Below, one piece after another: positions 22,823-34,509 of a DNA stretch of 64,000 nt; the first letter of the stretch is position 1; every line of letters begins with the position of its first letter. The notes below the pieces were generated by a model that worked only from the letters and a program-made list of their open reading frames with translations, ran no database searches and was not told the DNA's origin. The DNA comes from Begonia masoniana (taxonomy: Eukaryota; Streptophyta; Magnoliopsida; Cucurbitales; Begoniaceae). Location: contig CM039509.1 in assembly GCA_022432975.1 (NCBI GenBank), positions 24,769,432-24,833,431 of the forward strand. The letters are read 5' to 3'. The position numbers were made by a program, and so were the translations under genes.

Positions 22823-22887
22823 GTAAGTACGTTTTACTTTATTTCCTTGCTTTTGTTTCTTAGAATTGTTTGTTTCAACTTTTGTAG
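22823..22887 (+). other. Intron-like segment in element B leader
   Basis: CAACT/GTAAGTACG to a pyrimidine-rich TTTTGTAG acceptor, 65 bp, 13 nt before the gag ATG. Equivalent segments occur in A (30875-30934), D (44523-44585) and E (53240-53305). Confidence 0.5.
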
Positions 22888-22900
22888 AAATTATAGCAAA

Positions 22901-23221
22901 ATGGTTCGAGGTAGAGATGCCAGGGACGATGCTCTAGATAGGCTGACGAATTTACTCGATCGTCAGGCCCAGCATATGGACCGACAAGTGCAACAGATCG
23001 AGAACTTAGTAAACCGTGAAAATCAGAGAGCTCAGGATATAGTCATTCCGAATAATCACGGCATGGAGAGGTTTCAGAAGCTACGACCTCCAATATTCAA
23101 TGGTCAATCGTTGGATCCTACTGTTGCGGAGGAATGGATTCGGACGATGGAAGATATGTTAGCCTACGCGAAGATTGAACCTGGAGAGAAGGTCACGTGC
23201 GTTACCTTCCACCTCGCATCC
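22901..23221 (+). pseudogene. Element B gag, N-terminal part
   Basis: ATG at 22901 after the leader opens MVRGRDARDDALDRL. A glutamine-rich coiled-coil-like stretch (RQAQHMDRQVQQIENL) follows, then FQKLRPPIFNGQS and the capsid block EEWIRTMEDM. The frame is open until the insertion of element A after TFHLAS. The ATG matches the start in element E (53318) and is preferred over upstream in-frame codons that lie in the leader. Gag resumes at 33104. Confidence 0.85.
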
Positions 23222-23554
23222 TGTAACGTCCCGAGTTATCAGAACCCGGTCCGTTACCCAAAAGCCCGTACATGACTAAAATTTCTACCTATATTTCTAA
23301 AATTTGCAGCGGAAATCATTTGAAGTATTAAGAAATAATCGGTCAAAAGAAATAGAAGTTTGAACCGTGAAAACACTTAAAAGGTTGCAGAAGTTAAACG
23401 CACCTGCCGATGAGCAAAGTGAACGGAAGAAGCAGAAAACAGGAAAAATAGAAGACTCCTGCCGATGACGTCACCCGAATGAAAAACCAAAGACATCTTG
23501 GGTAGACTGTATCGGCCCAGGCCTAAACGACAGTCAACTTCCTACATCTTTTCC

Positions 23555-23975
23555 TATGACGTCAGCACGCATCTGCCGATGAGTTTACTGAGACATCAAC
23601 CAATTGCCTTAAAATCTACTCCCGTGATGACGTCAGCACGCATCTGCCGATGAGTTTACTGAGACATCAGCCGATAGATTTATACCTACATCTACCGATG
23701 ACGTCAGCACGCATCTGCCGATGAGTTTACTGAGACATCAGTGGATAGATTTATACCTACATCTACCGATGACGTCAGCACGCATCTGCCGATGAGTTTA
23801 CTGAGACCACCGATAGATTTATACCTACATCTACCGATGACGTCAGCACGCATCTGCCGATGAGTTTACTGAGACCACCGATAGATTTATACCTACATCT
23901 ACCGATGACGTCAGCACGCATCTGCCGATGAGTTTACTGAGACATCAGCCGATAGATTTATACCTACATCTACGA
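23555..23975. repeat. About 71-bp tandem array with TGACGTCA motifs, LTR A left
   Basis: Six units carrying CTGCCGATGACGTCA-like cores, most 66-71 bp apart; some units lack a few bases. TGACGTCA is the palindromic bZIP (TGA/CREB-type) recognition sequence. The array runs into the N gap. Confidence 0.85.
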
Positions 23976-23983
23976 TAAAGTAA

Positions 23984-24083
23984 NNNNNNNNNNNNNNNNN
24001 NNNNNNNNNNNNNNNNNNNNNNNNNNNNNNNNNNNNNNNNNNNNNNNNNNNNNNNNNNNNNNNNNNNNNNNNNNNNNNNNNNN
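23984..24083. other. Assembly gap (100 N)
   Basis: Exactly 100 N, a conventional unknown-length gap. It lies inside the tandem array of LTR A. No inference can be made across it. Confidence 1.
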
Positions 24084-24335
24084 ATTTTCGGAAATATTGG
24101 ACTCGGTTTTCAGGTTTTTCGAACCCTCGAAACAAGTAGAAAACGTGCCAAAAATACATTAAAATACAGAAAAAGTGGGTCCAAACATTGGGAAATAGGA
24201 AAAAATAAAAAAAAATGAAAGTGGAGTGCGCTAGGCGTCAGCGAGCCTAGGAAACACGCTGCCGCGCACGCTGCTTGCGCGCGCCACACGAGCTGCGCGC
24301 GAGCACGTGACCGAGCGATCAGCGCTTTGGGTAAG
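24084..24335. other. Foreign segment inside LTR A next to the gap
   Basis: Not found in the partner LTR. The first half is A-rich; the second half is GC-rich with CGCGCACGCTGCTTGCGCGC-like alternations and CACGTGACC. It may be another element's LTR or a misjoin. No gene recognised. Confidence 0.5.
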
Positions 24336-25253
24336 CCCCGAGTTATCAGAACCGGTCGCTTACCCAAAAAGCCCGTAATGACTAAAATTTCTACCTTATA
24401 TTTTAAACTTGCAGCGGAAATCATTTGAAAATATAGAAATAATCGGTCAAAAGAAAATAGAAGTGTGAACCGTGTGAAAACACTTTAAAAGTGCAGAAGT
24501 CAAACGCAACTGCCGATGAGTAAACGTCAACGGAAAGAAGCAGAAAACAGGAAAAAATTAAAAGACTCCTGACGATGACGTCACCGAATGAAAAACCCAA
24601 AGACATTTCTCGGTAGAATGTATTGCCGATGAGGCCTAAAAGCAATTCACTTCTAAACTCCGTGACGCAGCACACATTGCCGATGAGTTTATGAGACATC
24701 AAACGATGGACTTAAACATACATCATAACGATGACGTCAGCACGCATCTGCCGATGAGTTACTGAGACATCAGTGGAAGATTATACTAGATCTACCGATG
24801 ACTTCCGCAGCATCTGCCGATGAGTTTACTGAGACATCAAGACGATAGATTTATACTACATCTAACGATGACGTCAGGCACAACATATGCGATAGACCAG
24901 ATAACTCATCATTACCAGTACAACAACTTAGTACATTTCAACAACTCTTCACAAAAATACCAAAACACGCTTACCGAAAGGAATTTGCTATTTTTCCAAG
25001 ACCATTCGGAAACCGCATCAACCCGCTACATAATCCAATCCAGAAAAAATCACATTTAAAACCACAACCAGATCATCGTTATTAAGAAAAATCTCAAAAC
25101 GTGTTTTTTAAAATACTGAAACCATTACTGCTACGGAAACTTAGCATTTCTAAGTTTTAATCACTGTCAACTAAACCTTCTCACCAAACAGACATCGTTA
25201 AATCGCCTCATCAGTTCACCAGGTCGTGGCATGAGTGTGCTCCCCCAACCAGT

Positions 25254-25300
25254 CTATCCCTCAATGAACTCAGAAGAATCACCTGCTGTCACTTCTTCAC
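25254..25300 (-). other. Candidate leader exon 3 with conserved stop, LTR A left
   Basis: Minus-strand GATGTAG acceptor, then 47 nt to TAG. The frame gives EEVTAGDSSEFIEG, identical to the right LTR copy at 32012-32058. Confidence 0.5.
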
Positions 25301-26345
25301 CTACATCACAAAACTCATCTATTAGCCTAATGCTAAGTAAGCAAAGAAATGATGTAAAGGAAAGAATGAAATGCTGGAACATAAATTCCTAGACGTGCAA
25401 TTTCTACTTTCTCCTCTCAGTTGTTCATGCGTTGTTTCTGTTCAGATCCCCCTGTGAAATTGGGAGTTGGATCAAGTCTCCCAAAGTATAAATATCCACT
25501 GTCTCATTAAGGGTTGGATTAGCTCCCTTAACAGTAAAGCTGATTCACTGTTCAGATCCCCCTGTGAAATTGGGAGTTGGATCAACTCTCCCAAAGTATA
25601 AATATCCACTGTCTCATTAAGGGTTGGATTAGCTCCCTTAACAGTAAAGCTGATTCACTGTTTCAATATGTTCATTCCTTACCATGCCAACATGCATTCA
25701 AATTCATTTTCGTATACTTATAAAACATGATGCATAACACACACACAGACACATCCAAGTAAACACAACCCTAACGTTTTGTGATGTAGGCCCGAAGGCA
25801 AACAAACAAACTTTACTTACCTGGCTCCTCTGGAAATGCACAGTTTCAATCTACTTCAGAAGTCTGCTCACCTAGGTCATAGAAAGGATGTCAATTAGAT
25901 TTCTACTAAACCTCATTCTAATCTGTTCGGGAAATCAAGGGAAACTAGCTTGGAAGCTTAGTTCATTGTGCATTTCCGATTCAACACTACACCCGAGCTC
26001 GACTCTCACACAGTATTCCTCGAAACTTCACACATTGTACTCCCTCAGCTATCTAGTTGTTAAACTCACAGACAAACTAAGAGAGCTTACCTAGGTTGAA
26101 TAAGAATCGAGCAAGAAAATCGCCAAGAGAGCTCTACTGCTCGCTGAAAACCCGAAGAGGAAGAGAAAAGGAATGTGAAATGGTGGCGGCTACAGTTCAT
26201 TAAACCCAATCTCTCTTTCTTTAAATACGTTATCCACTTTTAAATTGCCCTTTTACATAAATGCCCTTGCTTAGCCACCCGTTAACCTAGCCAATAACTC
26301 TCTCTTAATCCTACCATGAAATTACAATTGAAACCGGGTGCTACA

Positions 26346-26363
26346 ATCTACCCTCCTTAAAAG
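26346..26363 (-). other. Polypurine tract of element A
   Basis: Minus-strand CTTTTAAGGAGGGTAGAT directly upstream of the 3' LTR start TGTAGCACC. Confidence 0.85.
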
Positions 26364-26380
26364 AATTTTGTCCTCAAAAT

Positions 26381-28996
26381 TCAGTACCTGAATAGTTCTG
26401 GATGTTGGTCCATCATGTCTTGCTGGCGCTCCCAAGTTGTCTCCTCTATGTTCTGATTGTGCCATAAGACTTTCACTAATGGAACTTCCTTGTTGCGCAA
26501 TACCTTCACTGCATAGTCCAAGATCCTTACAGGTTTCTCCTCATATGCGAGAGTAGGAAGAACTTCAATGTCCTGCTGTTCCACAATCTGATATGGATCT
26601 CTTACACATTTCTTTAACATAGAAACATGGAATACATTGTGGATTCCTTCCATAGAAGCCGGTAACTGCAACATGTAGGCTGCACTTCTAACGCTTTTCA
26701 AAATTAAGAATGGTCTAATGTATCTGGGGTTCAACTTTCCTCTCTTCCCAAATCTCACAACTCTTTTGAATGGTGACACCTTGAGAAAAACTTCATCACC
26801 AATCATAAATTCCAATTCTCTACGCCTGCAATCCGCATAACTCTTCTGTCGACTCTGAGCTGCCAAAATTCTCTGTCGGATGAGGGCAACCTTCTCAACA
26901 GTTTGTTGCACCATGTCAGGACCAAGCAACTGTGCTTCACCAACTTCATCCCAATATAAAGGAGATTTGCATTTTCGTCCATATAATGCCTCGTATGGTG
27001 CCATGCCTATTGTTGCTTGAAAACTGTTATTATAAGAGAATTCAACCAATGGTATAAACTTACTCCAAGAACCTTGAAATTCCAGCACACATGCACGAAG
27101 CATATCCTCCAATGTTTGGATAGTTCTCTCGGATTGTCCATCAGTTTGAGGATGAAAGGCTGTGCTAAAACTAAGTTGTGTTCCCATGGTCTTGTGCAAA
27201 CTCTTCCAAAACTTAGATGTAAATCTGGAGTCTCGGTCTGAAACTATAGAACTTGGAACTCCATGCAATCTGACAATCTCTTGCATGTACAATTCAGCAA
27301 GCTGATCCATTGAGTAAGTTACCTTAATTGGCAGAAAATGAGCAGATTTGGTTAGACGGTCGACTATAACCCAAATTGCATCATGTCCCTTAGCTGTCCT
27401 AGGTAATCCAACGACAAAATCCATTGTTATTTGTTCCCATTTCCATTCAGGAACTAGTAAAGGTTGCAATGTTCCCGAGGGTCTCTGATGCTCGGCTTTA
27501 ATCCGTTGACAACACAAACACGATCCAACGTATTCTGCCACACTTCGTTTCATGCCTGGCCACCAGTAATGCTGTTTAAGATCCTTGTACATCTTGGTAC
27601 TCCCAGGGTGGACAGAAAATCTGGAAGAATGCGCTTCGGAAAGAATCTCATCCCGAAGTTCCTTAATGGCAGGAACAAACCATCTACTTCTAAACTTAAG
27701 GATTCCATTAGCAGAATAGTTAAAATCCGACTTGTCTGTAGAATCCATGCTTGACTTGTACTTGTTACACTCATCATCATTCGCCTGAGCTTCCCTTATT
27801 TTCTCTAGAATGGTAGGTTTTAAGGTTATGGCTGAAAGTATAGCTGTTACACTGGATACTGCTTCAAGATTGAACTTTTGAAATTCAGCCTCCAAAGCTA
27901 ATGGCATACTGAAATTCATAGTTGAGGTTGATGTTGTTACTCTACTCAAGGCATCTGCCACAACATTTGCCTTGCCGGGATGATATTTAATCTCGAAATC
28001 ATAGTCCTTAACAAATTCCAACCATCGTCGTTGCCTCATGTTTAGTTCCTTCTGTGTGAAGATATACTTCAGACTCTTGTGATCTGAAAATATCTCACAA
28101 GATTGTCCATACAAGTAATGCCTCCAAATCTTAAGTGCAAATACTACAGCAGCTAATTCTAAATCATTGGTAGGGTAATTCTTCTCATGAGTTTTCAACT
28201 GTCTAGAGGCATAGGCTATGACCTTACCATCTTGCATTAACACACATCCAAGACCAATCTTGGAAGCATCACAGTAAATACTAAATTTACCATCCTCAGT
28301 TGGAAGGGTTAAAATTGGAGCGTTGGTTAGTTTCTGTTTCAAGGTCATGAAACTATGTTCACATTCATCGGTCCATGTATACTTCACATTTTTCCTGGTT
28401 AACTTAGTAAGGGGTATAGCAATCTTTGAAAATCCTTCAATGAACTTTCTGTAATACCCTGCTAGTCCAAGAAAACTTCGAATATCAGTAGCACTCTTCG
28501 GTTGGGGCCACTCCCTAACTGCTTGAACCTTGGCTGGATCAACAGATATCCCATCTCCAGAGATCACATGACCAAGAAAGTGAACTCTGTCCAACCAAAA
28601 CTCACACTTAGAAAATTTGGCATAGAGTTGGTGTTGCCTCAGTAATCCTAACACCAAGCTCAAGTGCCCTGCATGCTCATCCTTGGTTCTAGAATAGATT
28701 AGAATGTCGTCTATGAATACTATGACAAATTTGTCCAAAAACTCGTGAAACACCCTATTCATGAGGTCCATGAAGGCTGCTGGAGCATTTGTCAGATCAA
28801 AAGACATAACCAAAAACTCATAATGTCCATACCTTGTGCGAAAAGCAGTCTTTGGGATATCTTCAGTTTTAATCTTTAGCTGGTAATAACCAGACCTCAA
28901 GTCAATCTTGGAGAAAACTCTTGCACCCCTAAGCTGGTCAAATAAATCATCAATTCTCGGTAAAGGGTATTTGTTTTTGACAGTTAACTTATTCAA
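26381..28996 (-). pseudogene. Element A pol: RT, RNase H, integrase, group-II chromodomain
   Basis: 871-codon open frame. Its first codon is TTG, so this is the downstream part of one gag-pol frame, not an independent gene. [14 protein letters not shown] (about 10-21), [10 protein letters not shown] (66-75, usually FGLTNAP) and the catalytic FIDD (94-97). RNase H: D243, E280, D305, D348 in [24 protein letters not shown] and VADALSR. Integrase: HHCC finger with HPGSTKMY and CLCCQ (about 455-500), then the D,D,E core in MDFVVG, SDRDSRF and [12 protein letters not shown]. The GPY/F block [14 protein letters not shown] and a tail [18 protein letters not shown] / [10 protein letters not shown] complete a Tekay-type group-II chromodomain. 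Upstream is a frameshift plus stop at 28990-29010. Confidence 0.95.
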
Positions 28997-30861
28997 TTAT
29001 CTGTAATCATGCACATATGCATTGATCCATCTTTCTTTTTGATAAAAAGGACTGGTGCACCCCATGGTGAAAAGCTAGGGCGTATGAACCCTTTATCCAA
29101 CAATTCCTCCAACTGTTTCTTTAATTCTTTAAGTTCTGTTGGTGCCAGTCTATATGGATTTTTAGACACAGGCTCGGCTCCGGGGTAAATATCTACAACA
29201 AATTCAATTTCCCTATCTGGTGGCAAACCAGGAAGGTCATCCAAGAATACTTCGGGGAAGTCTTGGACAATCAGGACGTTCTGAGGGTTTGCTTTTCCTA
29301 CAAGCTGTGTGTCTAAAACGCTAGCTAAGAAGCACAAATACTCTCCACACAGGGAAGGCCTTGTGTTAATAGAAGTCATCACAGACATTCCCTTACTCTT
29401 CTTTGAGGCTTGAAAGGTATGCTTCAAACTACCAGGGGGTTGGAAGCTAACTGTTCCAGTCCTACAATCTATTGTGGCGTGATGTTTAAACAACCAATCC
29501 ATTCCTAGGATTACATCAAATCCTATTATATCCATAACTATAAGGTCAGCAGATAGACTTACATTTCCTACTAACACTTCACTGTCAAGCATCACTTGGT
29601 TAGAGTGCATGCGTTCACCAGAAGGCAATGCAACATTAAACACATGCATGGAAGGGGTAAACTGTACATCTAACTTTATAGCAAAAGCAGATGCTATAAA
29701 TGAATGTGTGGCACCAGAATCTATTAAAGTAAAAGCGGGCACAGAGTTGATCAATATAGTACCTGACACCACAGCAGGCTGTTCCTCACCCGACTCTGTC
29801 ATGGAGAATATCCTTGGTTTAATCATCGCAGGGCCACTCTTGGGAACCGGACAATCCCTGCTAATGTGGCCGACCTTGTTACAACTGTAGCATCTGGTGA
29901 CCCTAGGTTTCGAGCACTCTTTGAATGTGTGTCCAATCTCCTCACAGTTGAAACACTTCCCAAAGCCCAGTCTGCACTCCCCCGGGTGATTCTTCAAACA
30001 CTTAGGACACTGGGGAAATTTCCTGACATTCTGCACCTTTCCCCCTACTCCTTGGCTATTATGGCCTTCACTTGGCCTCTTCGTCCCTCTTTGTTGGTGT
30101 GGCTGGTTAAACCTTTGCGGGACCTCCTTTGGTCTAGCACACTTTCCTTCAGCTTCTTCCACTTCCAGGGCAGTGGACACAACCTCACTAAAGGTCAAGC
30201 CCTTGATTCCACAGAACTTAACCCCACGGTAAATTTCTGGCTTCAGTCCATGCACAAACTTAAACACCTTATCCTCGTCCTTGTGAGCAAAATGCCCAGC
30301 AAACCTGGACAGGGACTCGAACTGCCTACTATACTCGGCCACAAACCCGGTCTGCTTCAAGTTCAGAAATTCTAACTTCTTCGCGGTCTGGACCGTGCTG
30401 TTGAAATACTTCTCATAGAAAATGTCTTTGAATCGAGACCAGGGCATTGCTAAAACGTCGGTGGTGGTCTCCATTGTCTCCCACCAGAGTTGTGCTTCGC
30501 CAGCCAAGTGAAATGTTGCTAACGTGACCTTATCTCCTTCTTCTATGCTGGCGCACCTAAACATGCTTTCTATCTTCCTAAGCCACCCTTCAGCTACAAC
30601 AGGATCAGATGACTGACCATCAAACGTGGGTGGTCTTAGTCTCCGAAATCTATCTCCAGAATGCTCATTGCTAGAACCCGAGTTGGCACTTCCTTGCACC
30701 TCTCGGTTCAGCAGTACCCCTAGTTGATCGGATTGCTGGCGCATTAACTCTGCCTGCTGTCGCACTAGATCTCTCAACTGTCCGATTACACTAGAATCTT
30801 CTGCGCTTCCTGGGGTTGGTGTCTCTCTCTGCACTCTTGGCCTTCCTGGTCGTCGGGACAT
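28993..30861 (-). pseudogene. Element A gag, protease and start of RT
   Basis: 622 codons from a true ATG at 30861. Retrotransposon gag capsid (about 70-235) includes FRRLRPPTFDG and FYEKYFNSTVQ. There are two CCHC zinc knuckles: CFNCEEIGHTFKEC (303-316) and CYSCNKVGHISRDC (324-337). Aspartic protease active site is DSGATHSF (381-388). RT fingers begin after YRLAPTELKELKKQLEE. The frame ends at MCMITDN, where the usual MCIDYRELN is expected. One base is lost there and a TAA follows in the downstream frame, so gag-pol is split by a single local lesion. The protein would build virus-like particles and process the polyprotein. Confidence 0.95.
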
Positions 30862-30874
30862 TTTTGCTATATTC

Positions 30875-30934
30875 CTGCGTAGGATTAACTATTTCTATAA
30901 ATATCTAATTACTAAGGCTAACATAAACACTTAC
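30875..30934 (-). other. Intron-like segment in element A leader
   Basis: Minus-strand CAACT/GTAAGTG to CGCAG, 60 bp, 13 nt before the gag ATG. This is short for a plant intron, but both ends match the equivalent segments of B, D and E. Confidence 0.5.
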
Positions 30935-31003
30935 AGTTGTTGGAGTACTCCCATGCAACGATTGGCGCTGATGAGTGATCTTTTGAACGGTTTAACTGAA
31001 TGT

Positions 31004-31014
31004 CTCTGATACCA
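31004..31014 (-). other. Primer binding site (tRNA-iMet), element A
   Basis: Minus-strand TGGTATCAGAG, 3 nt inside the 5' LTR boundary at 31018. Confidence 0.9.
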
Positions 31015-31341
31015 TAATGTAACGTCCCGAGTTATCAGAACCCGGTCCGTTACCCAAAAGCCCGTACATGACTAAAATTTCTACCATATATTTCTAAAAT
31101 TTGTAGCGGAAATCATTTGAAATATTAAGAAATAATCGGTCAAAAGAAATAGAAGTTTGAATCATGAAAACACTTAAAAGGTTGCAGAAGTCAAACGCAC
31201 CGAGCAAAGTCAACGGAAGAAGCAGAAAACAGGAAAAATAGAAGACTCCTGCCGATGACGTCACCCGAATGAAAAACCAAAGACATCTCTCGGTAGACTG
31301 TATCTGCCGATGCCTAAACGACAATTCACTTCCTACATCTT

Positions 31342-31655
31342 CCGATGACGTTAGCACACATCTGCCGATGAGTTTACTGAGATATCAACCGATGGACTTA
31401 AATCTACATCTACCGATGACGTCAGCACGCATCTGCCGATGAGTTTACTGAGACATCAGCCGATAGATTTATACCTACATCTACCGATGACGTCAGCACG
31501 CATCTGCCGATGAGTTTACTGAGACATCAGCCGATAGATTTATACCTACATCTACCGATGACGTCAGCACGCATCTGCCGATGAGTTTACTGAGACATCA
31601 GCCGATAGATTTATACCTACATCTACCGATGACGTCAGCACACATCTGCCGATAG
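31342..31655. repeat. 71-bp tandem array with TGACGTCA motifs, LTR A right
   Basis: Units start at 31413, 31484, 31555 and 31626, exactly 71 bp apart, with a diverged unit before them. Each holds GATGACGTCAGCAC and CTGCCGATGAG. Confidence 0.9.
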
Positions 31656-32011
31656 ACAATATAACTCATCATTTACCGGTACAAAACTGAGTACATTTCA
31701 ACGACTCTTCACAAAACATACACAACACTGATTACAGAAAGGAATTTGCTTATTTTTCCAAGACCATTCAGAAACAGCTCAACCCGCTACATTAATCAAA
31801 TCCAGAAAAAATAACATTTAAAACACAACAGATCATTGTTATTAGAAAAATCTCAAAACGTGTTTAAAATACTGAAACCATTACTGCTACGGAAACTTAG
31901 CATTTCTAAGTTTTAATCACTGTCAACTAAACCTTCTCACCAAACAGACATCAGTTAAATCGCCTCATCAGTTCACCAGGTTCGTGGCATGAGTGTGCTC
32001 CCCCAACCAGT

Positions 32012-32058
32012 CTATCCCTCAATGAACTCAGAAGAATCACCTGCTGTCACTTCTTCAC
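32012..32058 (-). other. Candidate leader exon 3 with conserved stop, LTR A right
   Basis: 47 nt from GATGTAG to TAG on the minus strand; the frame gives EEVTAGDSSEFIEG. A possible inner donor CAG/GTGATT lies 18 nt in. Confidence 0.5.
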
Positions 32059-33103
32059 CTACATCACAAAACTCATCTATTAGCCTAATGCTAAGTAAGC
32101 AAAGAAATGATGTAAAGGAAAGAATGAAATGCTGGAACATAAATTCCTAGACGTGCAATTTCTACTTTCTCCTCTCAGTTGTTCATGCGTTGTTTCTGTT
32201 CAGATCCCCCTGTGAAATTGGGAGTTGGATCAACTCTCCCAAAGTATAAATATCCACTGTCTCATTAAGGGTTGGATTAGCTCCTTTAACAGTAAAGCTG
32301 ATTCACTGTTCAGATCCCCCTGTGAAATTGGGAGTTGGATCAACTCTCCCAAAGTATAAATATCCACTGTCTCATTAAGGGTTGGATTAGCTCCCTTAAC
32401 AGTAAAGCTGATTCACTGTTTCAATATGTTCATTCCTTACCATGCCAACATGCATTCAAATTCATTTTCGTATACTTATAAAACATGATGCATAACACAC
32501 ACACAGACACATCCAAGTAAACACAACCCTAACGTTTTGTGATGTAGGCCCGAAGGCAAACAAACAAACTTTACTTACCTGGCTCCTCTGGAAATGCACA
32601 GTTTCAATCTACTTCAAAAGTCTGCTCACCTAGGTCATAGAAAGGATGTCAATTAGATTTCTACTAAACCTCATTCTAATCTGTTCGGGAAATCAAGGGA
32701 AACTAGCTTGGAAGCTTAGTTCATTGTGCATTTCCGATTCAACACTACACCCGAGCTCGACTCTCACACAGTATTCCTCGAAACTTCACACATTGTACTC
32801 CCTCAGCTATCTAGTTGTTAAACTCACAGACAAACTAAGAGAGCTTACCTAGGTTGAATAAGAATCGAGCAAGAAAATCGCCAAGAGAGCTCTACTGCTC
32901 GCTGAAAACCCGAAGAGGAAGAGAAAAGGAATGTGAAATGGTGGCGGCTACAGTTCATTAAACCCAATCTCTCTTTCTTTAAATACGTTATCCACTTTTA
33001 AATTGCCCTTTTACATAAATGCCCTTGCTTAGCCACCCGTTAACCTAGCCAATAACTCTCTCTTAATTCTACCATGAAATTATAATTGAAACCGGGTGCT
33101 ACT

Positions 33104-33182
33104 CATCGGATGCCCGATTTTGGTGGGATTCGATTAAGGCGACTACAGATGTGACATTGATGAGATGAGAGCAGTTTAAGAC
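33104..33182 (+). pseudogene. Element B gag, middle piece
   Basis: A 79-bp island between element A and solo LTR C. It continues the capsid block (ARFWWDSIKATTDVT) and contains one stop where WEQFK is expected. It ends in the duplicated AAGAC. Confidence 0.9.
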
Positions 33183-33664
33183 TGTAACGACCCCGGCCAG
33201 GAGCCGTCACGTGTTCATATTCTTTCATTAATCGTTTGCTTGGCTTTTACTATTATTACATTCACTTACTATCTCTCAACAGACTTTCACATTTTACATA
33301 TATTTTTTCTTTCTAAACTGATAATAGAGACGCAGAACCATTAAGGAAGACGAACCCTCTCGTGTCCGACTTCCCATGCCTCGTCGGCTCAAACTTTCAC
33401 AGAGTCGAGCGACTAGACTCGGTCCTTGGTTTCTTGACAATTTCGGGAAAAGAGGAAGTGCCCTCAATTCTCTTAACAAAATACCACTCGGGTTTGCATG
33501 GGTTGCATGCGTTGACAACCCTCAGAAACTTAGTCGTCCGGTCATCACGTGCATTACGCGTGACTCGCTTAACATCACCTAAAAGGAGACATCTTCCGGT
33601 GGGCACGTGGGCCTCGCGTGCTAAATTAAAACATCATCCGGTCACTAAATGACAAAAACACATT

Positions 33665-33965
33665 TTACATCTTCCGGTGACGTCATCCGGAAGACTGAAC
33701 CATCATACAACTATCCTTCGGCATCTGCCGATGACGTCAGCCGGAAGACTAAACCATCAAACAATTAACCTTCGGCATCTGCCGATGACGTCAACCGGAA
33801 GACTAAACCAACAAACAACTACCCTTCGGCATCTGCCAATGACGTCAGCCGGAAGACTAAACCATCAAACAATTCACCTTCGGCATCTGCCGATGACGTC
33901 AACCGGAAGACTAAACCATCAACAACTAACTCTCGGCATCTGCCGATGACGTCAACCGGAAGATT
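33665..33965. repeat. 54-bp tandem array with TGACGTCA motifs, LTR C
   Basis: Five to six units around ATCTGCCGATGACGTCA and CCGGAAGACTAAACC. Because 54 is a multiple of three, a spurious 18-residue repeat frame runs across 33677-33949. Confidence 0.9.
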
Positions 33966-34278
33966 GCCTCATCCAGCTTCCGTCCTACGGTAGAGAACAC
34001 TAAATCATCAAATGACTCCTCCCAACAGAAGAAAACACAACTCATTCAAAATGCATATAGCGGAAGACTTAAGCAACAGATCATTTATAAATCTATATAA
34101 TCATTCCCTGACTCAGTGATCCACTAGACAGTTTCAAAGCTCAACATTTTAAAATAATCTCATCCTACTAAAACTACCATATCCTTTAACATACTGTAAC
34201 ATAAGAGTCTTAACCAGGGGTCATAAATCGCCTCTCCAGTCCCGCACTGTCACCTTGAGCATCCTCCAGCAACCGGCC

Positions 34279-34325
34279 TTAAGCATCCTCTTTGAACATA
34301 ACATCCTCACCTGAACCTTCTTCAC
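34279..34325 (-). other. Candidate leader exon 3 with conserved stop, LTR C
   Basis: 47 nt from GGTGTAG to TAA; the frame gives EEGSGEDVMFKEDA. The preceding candidate exon, in phase, gives KERKFGLLRNPG. Confidence 0.5.
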
Positions 34326-34509
34326 CTACACCATAAGGTTTAACTATAAGCCTAATGCTTAGTAAGGAATGCATGCTGACAGATATACATGAGTACACAA
34401 TTTAAAGAGACATAATTCATAAACCATTCTTCATTCATGTTCATCTTTATCATTTACATAACATGTATTAAGGCAGGGAACGAGGGAGGAAGACAGGGGT
34501 ACATAGTCA

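Larger units (their letters stand above)
23222..26345 (-). mobile_element. 3' LTR of element A, with assembly gap and duplicated end
   Basis: Plus-strand TGTAACGTCCCG to GGGTGCTACA; the element reads on the minus strand. The outer end appears twice, at 23222 and again, degraded, at about 24336, on either side of a 100-N gap and a foreign 250-bp piece. From about 25080 to 26345 it matches the partner LTR (31018-33103) almost base for base. The left duplication of the target is CATCC (23217-23221). Confidence 0.8.
31018..33103 (-). mobile_element. 5' LTR of element A
   Basis: 2086 bp, plus-strand TGTAACGTCCCG to GTGCTACT (the last base differs from the A of the partner). Target duplication CATCG follows at 33104-33108. 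Minus-strand order: TATA-like TATTTAAAG near 33000, leader, donor AACCTAG/GTAAGC near 32849, donor GCCAG/GTAAGTAA near 32578, acceptor GATGTAG, exon-3-like 32012-32058, then the 71-bp array. The inner part also carries a 118-bp duplication (32200-32420). Confidence 0.9.

Noticed and set aside
23555..23975. Regular repeats that could suggest a CRISPR array
   Set aside because: Contiguous 71-bp tandem units without unique spacers, inside a plant LTR, with no cas genes.
29609..30375. Plus-strand frames of 93 and 169 codons
   Set aside because: Antisense shadows of element A gag-protease.
33677..33949. Open frame with an 18-residue repeat (SGRLN...LRHLP)
   Set aside because: It is the translation of the 54-bp tandem array in LTR C; the unit length is a multiple of three, so stops are avoided by chance.
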